Shown piece after piece: positions 8,156 through 11,540 of a stretch of DNA of 11,540 nt. Under the pieces are notes generated by a model. It did not search any database, was not told where the DNA came from, and worked only from the letters and a program-made list of their open reading frames with translations. Numbering within the stretch: the first letter of the stretch is position 1; every line of letters begins with the position of its first letter. The translations under genes were made by a program, and so were the position numbers. Origin of the DNA: NBML01 sp029939535 (GTDB taxonomy: Bacteria > Desulfobacterota > Desulfobacteria > Desulfobacterales > Desulfobacteraceae); NCBI GenBank assembly GCA_029939535.1, contig JAOZST010000116.1:1-11540 (forward strand). The letters are read 5' to 3'.

Positions 8156-8413
8156 ATGGCAGGTTATGATCCTGATAAGGATAAAAAAATAAAAGAATGG
8201 AAAAATGAGGAAACTGGGCTTTTAATCTCCATCCAGCAATATGGGGAGGGAGAGCCCAAGGTCCAGGTAGGACCCAGAATCCTTAAAAAAAAGGATGGGT
8301 CTGACAGGGCCCCTTCCAAGGCAGGGCGGCTTTCCGTGGAAGATATAATGTGGTTCTATGATATTATTGATGAGGTAAAGGATGAATTATCCGACATGGT
8401 CGGACCTGAATAA
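8156..8413 (+). CDS. Small PC4-like protein, putative ssDNA-binding/transcriptional coactivator fold
   Basis: An acidic/basic 85-residue cytoplasmic protein with no signal peptide or membrane segment. The pattern resembles the PC4/p15 single-stranded-DNA-binding fold: strand LLISIQQYGEGEPKVQVGP (22-40) as a beta pair with a turn, a charged loop KKKDGSDRAPSK (44-55), then GRLSVEDIMWFYDIIDEVKDEL (57-78). This corresponds to the K-G-I-S-L-x-x-E-x-W-x-x-L helix of PC4 and of bacterial YdbC-type proteins. PC4 proteins dimerise and bind ssDNA through the beta sheets. The match is one of pattern and spacing, made by eye; a conserved protein of unknown function is the alternative. The ribosome site AAGGAG (8145-8150) is the strongest in this part of the window, suggesting good expression. 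Its 3' end overlaps the next gene by 32 bases. The gene itself is secure; the function is tentative. Confidence 0.85.
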   Translation: MAGYDPDKDKKIKEWKNEETGLLISIQQYGEGEPKVQVGPRILKKKDGSDRAPSKAGRLSVEDIMWFYDIIDEVKDELSDMVGPE

Positions 8414-9179
8414 TGATTCCATAATACCTCCTTTAGGTGCCAGACATGCTCCAAGTATCGGGCCTGTTGCAATTTTAGTCAGTACAGAACCAGATATCCG
8501 GTATTTGCGAGCAACCACAGAAAAACCTAAAGTAGAGAAATCAGATGAGAAATCAAGGGTCCAGCCTTTTTTCATGGGAACCCTTATGACCATTGGAAGT
8601 CAGGGCATCTCCATTGCAGGCCCCTATATCGGGGCTCCCTACGGGGTGATGCTGCTGGAATCTATGATTGCCAGGGGTGCGTTGGAGATTGTTGTGCTGG
8701 GATGGTGCGGTGCTCTGACCAATGACCTGGCCATTGGGGATATTATCATCCCGGACCAGGCCATTGTGGATGAAGGAACTTCTTGCAATTACAAGGCCCT
8801 GGACCCGGATCTGCCATGTTCAAATCCAGACCAGGATTTATCAGACCAATTGTTCCGCCATTTGATTTCCTCTGGAATGCCTGTAAGCCGACATCCCATC
8901 TGGACAACAGATGCCATTTACAGGGAAACTCCAAAAAAAATGGCCTGGTTCAGTGAAAGGGGAGCCCTTGCAGTGGAAATGGAATGTTCTGCCCTGTTTG
9001 CTGTGGCTGAATATAGAAAAATTGCCATCACTGCCATGCTGGTGGTGTCGGATTCCCTTGCATCCGGATCAGGGGACTGGGACCCGGGATTCCGGAAAAA
9101 AATCTTTAAAGAGGCAAGAAAATCAGCCTGTAAATCAATCATCACCTTTGCCGGGAAATTATGTGAAAATGGGAAATAG
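8382..9179 (+). CDS. Nucleoside phosphorylase family protein (PNP/UDP type)
   Basis: A 265-residue member of the PNP_UDP_1 (nucleoside phosphorylase-I) superfamily, which splits nucleosides with phosphate to a free base and ribose-1-phosphate. Visible signatures are the core strand LEIVVLGWCGAL (101-112), GDIIIPDQAIVDEGTSCNY (119-137), the nucleoside-binding AVEMECSALFAVA (197-209) and VVSDSLASG (221-229), with Asp224 in the position of the base-contacting aspartate. The G-T-S-x-x-Y and E-M-E patterns lean toward the uridine phosphorylase-like branch, but base specificity cannot be read. The usual N-terminal G-D-P/H phosphate loop is not obvious. The start at ATG 8382 lies 32 bases inside the preceding gene, +1 frame, with GAGG at 8372-8375. 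No later in-frame ATG precedes the conserved IIPPLGARHAPSIGPVAIL stretch, so the overlap is needed unless a CTG at 8406 is used. The stop is nine bases before ligA. Confidence 0.86.
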   Translation: MNYPTWSDLNNDSIIPPLGARHAPSIGPVAILVSTEPDIRYLRATTEKPKVEKSDEKSRVQPFFMGTLMTIGSQGISIAGPYIGAPYGVMLLESMIARGALEIVVLGWCGALTNDLAIGDIIIPDQAIVDEGTSCNYKALDPDLPCSNPDQDLSDQLFRHLISSGMPVSRHPIWTTDAIYRETPKKMAWFSERGALAVEMECSALFAVAEYRKIAITAMLVVSDSLASGSGDWDPGFRKKIFKEARKSACKSIITFAGKLCENGK

Positions 9180-9187
9180 TGGTGAAC

Positions 9188-11203
9188 ATGGAAAATAGTA
9201 TTGAACAGGAAGCTAAAAAGCTTCAAAAAGAACTTACTGAGCATAGTTTCCATTACCATGTCCTGGATGATCCTGTTATCAGTGACCATGAATATGACAG
9301 GATGCTTGCCCGGTTAAATGAAATTGAATCCCAGTATCCAGAGCTTTCAACAATGGATTCTCCCACAAAACGGGTGGGAGCCCCTCCCCTGGAGGTCTTT
9401 GAATCTGCCCCCCATTCCATTCCCATGCTCAGCCTGGACAATGCCTTTGATGATAATGATGTGCTTGATTTCCATGGTCGGAATATCAAAAACCTGGGCA
9501 TTGAGAACATCTTGTACACGGTGGAGCCTAAACTGGACGGGGTGGCAGTGGAGCTTACCTATGAAAATGGAATCCTGGTCCGGGCAACCACCCGGGGTGA
9601 CGGTATAATGGGGGAGGTGATCACCGAGAATGTACGGACCATACAATCGGTTCCCTTACGGTTGAAATCCAACAGAATGCCTGTTCCAGCCCTTCTGGAG
9701 GTCCGGGGTGAGGTCATTATTATGCACAGGGATTTTCAAGGGCTTAACAAGACCAGACTGGAGCAGGGAGAACCTGTTTTTGCCAATCCCAGGAATGCTG
9801 CTGCAGGTTCATTAAGGCAACTGGATTCCAGGGTAACTGCCAAAAGACCTTTGAAAATTTTTGTTTATGGAATTGGGCTTGCCAATGGGCTTGCCTTTTC
9901 AAGCCAGTCTTCCATGCTTTCTACTTTGAAAGATTTTGGTTTTCCCGTGAATACCCATATACAGAACGGCATCACCATCAAGCAAGTCCTGGACTATTAT
10001 AAAAAATTAGCAGATCTCCGTCCTGATCTTGATTATGAAATTGACGGCATGGTCATTAAGGTGGATTCCATGGAAATGCAGCAGGCTTTGGGGGAGAAAA
10101 TCAAAAGCCCCAGATGGGCCATTGCCTATAAATTTCCAGCCATGCAGGAAACAACAACAATAAACAAGATCATTGTCCAGGTGGGCAGAACCGGCACCCT
10201 CACACCAGTGGCATTGCTGGAACCTGTGAATGTCGGCGGGGTTGTGGTATCCCGGGCCACCCTTCACAATGCAGATGAAATTAAACGAAAGGATATCAGG
10301 GTGGGGGATAAGGCCCTGGTCATGAGGGCGGGTGATGTGATTCCCAAGGTGGTTAAGGTTTTTGCATCCCAGAGAAAGGGAGATGAACTGCCTTTTGAAA
10401 TGCCGGACACCTGTCCTGTGTGCAGCAGCCAGGTTAGAAAATTGGAAGATGAGGCAGCTGTAAAATGTATTAATGTGGCCTGTCAGGCCCAACTCAAGGA
10501 GCGAATCAAACATTTTGTATCCAAAAAAGGGTTTGACATGGACGGCCTGGGAAAAAAAATAGTTGACCAGCTGGTCAATGAGGGTCTGCTCACCTCCTTT
10601 GCCGATTTGTTCAGCCTTGACCAGGATCGTCTGGCAGAACTAGACCGCCAGGCAGACAAGTCAGCCGCCAATCTGGTAAAGGCCATTAATGGCTCAAAAA
10701 TAATAAGTCTTGCCCGGTTTATATTTGCCCTGGGCATTGATCATACCGGTGAAAATGCAGCCAGACTCCTGGCCCAGAAATTTGAGACCCTGGAAGACCT
10801 GATGGAGGCTGACAAGGCCTCCCTTGAAAATATCCACGGTATGGGAGAAAAGACAGCAATGTCTGTGATGAGTTTCTTTTCCAGCCGGGAAAACAAATCC
10901 ATAATTCTGAAGATCCTCAGGTCCGGCGTCCAGATCCATAATGATCTCCATTTAAAGGAAACCAGATCTAACCATCCTTTTTCAGGCAAGACCCTGGTGC
11001 TTACCGGCACCCTTGAAACCCTGAAGCGGGCCCAGGCAAAAAAAAATATAGAAACTTTGGGAGCCAGGGTCACCTCCAGCGTTTCTTCAAAAACCGATTA
11101 CCTGGTTGCAGGCCGTGATGCCGGTTCCAAATTGAAAAAAGCCCGGGACCTGGGAATTGAGATCCTTGACGAGGGTCAGCTTGTCAAGATGCTTCAGGAG
11201 TAG
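9188..11203 (+). CDS. ligA: NAD-dependent DNA ligase LigA
   Basis: A 671-residue replicative/repair ligase that seals nicks using NAD+. The N-terminal Ia domain contains YHVLDDPVISDHEYDRML. The nucleotidyltransferase domain has the adenylation motif EPKLDG with Lys115, then TRGDGIMGEVITENV, FANPRNAAAGSLRQLDS, YEIDGMVIKVDS and AIAYKFPA. An OB fold follows, with QVGRTGTLTPVALLEPV and GDVIPKV. A zinc finger uses Cys409, Cys412, Cys427 and Cys432. Four helix-hairpin-helix repeats follow, and a BRCT domain (from ~598) starts with FSGKTLVLTGTLETLKRAQ. I chose ATG 9188 because it puts the catalytic lysine at 115 and gives 671 residues, the same as E. coli LigA. In-frame GTG codons at 9179 and 9182 would add three or two residues; GGGA at 9171-9174 is better spaced for GTG 9182, so the exact start is open. 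All key residues are intact. Confidence 0.97.
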   Translation: MENSIEQEAKKLQKELTEHSFHYHVLDDPVISDHEYDRMLARLNEIESQYPELSTMDSPTKRVGAPPLEVFESAPHSIPMLSLDNAFDDNDVLDFHGRNIKNLGIENILYTVEPKLDGVAVELTYENGILVRATTRGDGIMGEVITENVRTIQSVPLRLKSNRMPVPALLEVRGEVIIMHRDFQGLNKTRLEQGEPVFANPRNAAAGSLRQLDSRVTAKRPLKIFVYGIGLANGLAFSSQSSMLSTLKDFGFPVNTHIQNGITIKQVLDYYKKLADLRPDLDYEIDGMVIKVDSMEMQQALGEKIKSPRWAIAYKFPAMQETTTINKIIVQVGRTGTLTPVALLEPVNVGGVVVSRATLHNADEIKRKDIRVGDKALVMRAGDVIPKVVKVFASQRKGDELPFEMPDTCPVCSSQVRKLEDEAAVKCINVACQAQLKERIKHFVSKKGFDMDGLGKKIVDQLVNEGLLTSFADLFSLDQDRLAELDRQADKSAANLVKAINGSKIISLARFIFALGIDHTGENAARLLAQKFETLEDLMEADKASLENIHGMGEKTAMSVMSFFSSRENKSIILKILRSGVQIHNDLHLKETRSNHPFSGKTLVLTGTLETLKRAQAKKNIETLGARVTSSVSSKTDYLVAGRDAGSKLKKARDLGIEILDEGQLVKMLQE

Positions 11204-11245
11204 ATGTTGCTGAACCAATGATCGAAATGATATGTCCAACAAGTG
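11204..11245. other. Short non-coding stretch between ligA and the transposase remnant
   Basis: These 42 bases follow the ligA stop. No hairpin with a T-run is visible, so no intrinsic terminator can be named for the ligA transcript here. The stretch may be further degraded transposase sequence, since the remnant becomes unreadable here and no element end can be placed. Confidence 0.4.
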
Positions 11246-11540
11246 GTATCCAATGCCGACCGGATGATAAACAGTAAGCTCAATCAAATGGGATATCAGC
11301 TTAAAAAAATTGGCAAATGCAAACCAAAAAAAACCCAGAAACCGATGCCATCTTTAATTATGTCCATTCGACCAACAAAATAGCAGATGAAACAGAAGGT
11401 GTTCTTCGGATTCGATAGATACAAAGGCAACTGTCAACATTATTAATTCAGACAACGGTCCTGATAGTAGCAGCCGAAGGAGTCAATTTATGAATCGCTT
11501 AGTGAACTTTGCAAAAGCCAATGAGATAAATATAAGTTTA
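11246..11540 (+). pseudogene. Decayed ISAzo13 / Rhodopirellula-type DDE transposase remnant
   Basis: Three frames, read in succession, rebuild one transposase-like protein. Bases 11246-11341 give MINSKLNQMGYQLKKIGK, the helix-turn-helix/linker style that precedes the catalytic core. After a one-base shift, 11344-11414 give DAIFNYVHSTNKIADETEG then VLRI. After a second one-base shift at 11414-11415, 11415-11540 give IDTKATVNI and then SDNGPDSSSRRSQFMNRLVN. The family normally has R-I-S-[IL]-D-x-K-A around the first catalytic Asp and N-x-D-N-G-P-E-x-x-x-R-R-T-Q-F around the second. Here the two meet directly (about 12 residues from Asp to Asp), so I infer that the 80-100 residues usually between them are deleted. 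The family name comes from memory of these motifs. The third catalytic residue would lie beyond the window. No terminal inverted repeat or target duplication is visible on the left side. Confidence 0.75.

Noticed and set aside
9179..9187. GTG starts for LigA at 9179 or 9182
   Set aside because: ATG 9188 gives 671 residues with catalytic Lys115, matching E. coli numbering. GTG 9182 has better ribosome-site spacing, so this is a preference and not proof.
1..11540. tRNA, rRNA, CRISPR arrays, prophage genes, toxin-antitoxin or defence systems
   Set aside because: No cloverleaf-like segment, repeat-spacer pattern or matching protein motif was found; gene-free space is limited to short gaps.

Overview
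The window is a compact, one-directional (+ strand) run of housekeeping genes from a Gram-negative bacterium. Signs of a two-membrane cell are a SurA-type periplasmic chaperone and a lipoprotein that looks like a second one. The moderately AT-rich composition, the style of the proteins and the mix of genes suggest an anaerobic Desulfobacterota member, probably of the Desulfobacter/Desulfobacula kind. That placement is an inference from memory of such genomes; no search was run.

Layout. Bases 1-71 carry what may be the last 22 codons of an unidentified upstream gene. Two envelope-biogenesis genes follow with no gap: a SurA-like lipoprotein lacking a parvulin domain (156-881) and a SurA-type foldase with one parvulin domain (882-1823). 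Next come the magnesium channel MgtE (1860-3224), the recombination mediator RecO (3232-4011) and a GHMP-family small-molecule kinase of unknown substrate (4050-5102). The two subunits of the bacterial heterotetrameric glycyl-tRNA synthetase, glyQ (5140-6018) and glyS (6020-8095), are almost touching. After a 60-base AT-rich gap there is an 85-residue protein that I read as PC4-like (8156-8413). A nucleoside phosphorylase-family protein (8382-9179) overlaps its end by 32 bases, and NAD-dependent DNA ligase ligA (9188-11203) follows. The last ~300 bases hold a decayed transposase of the ISAzo13 / Rhodopirellula-type DDE kind, with two single-base frameshifts and an internal deletion.

How the genes fit together. 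Gaps from the lipoprotein to glyS are 0-38 bases and no terminator is visible, so long co-transcription is likely. The products nevertheless serve different processes: outer-membrane protein folding, Mg2+ uptake, DNA repair (RecO, LigA), glycine charging and nucleoside salvage. This looks like a housekeeping operon and not a dedicated pathway. I see no sign of a defence island, CRISPR array, prophage or biosynthetic cluster. The items most worth a second look are the PC4-like protein, the parvulin-less SurA paralogue, the orphan GHMP kinase and the transposase remnant directly behind ligA.
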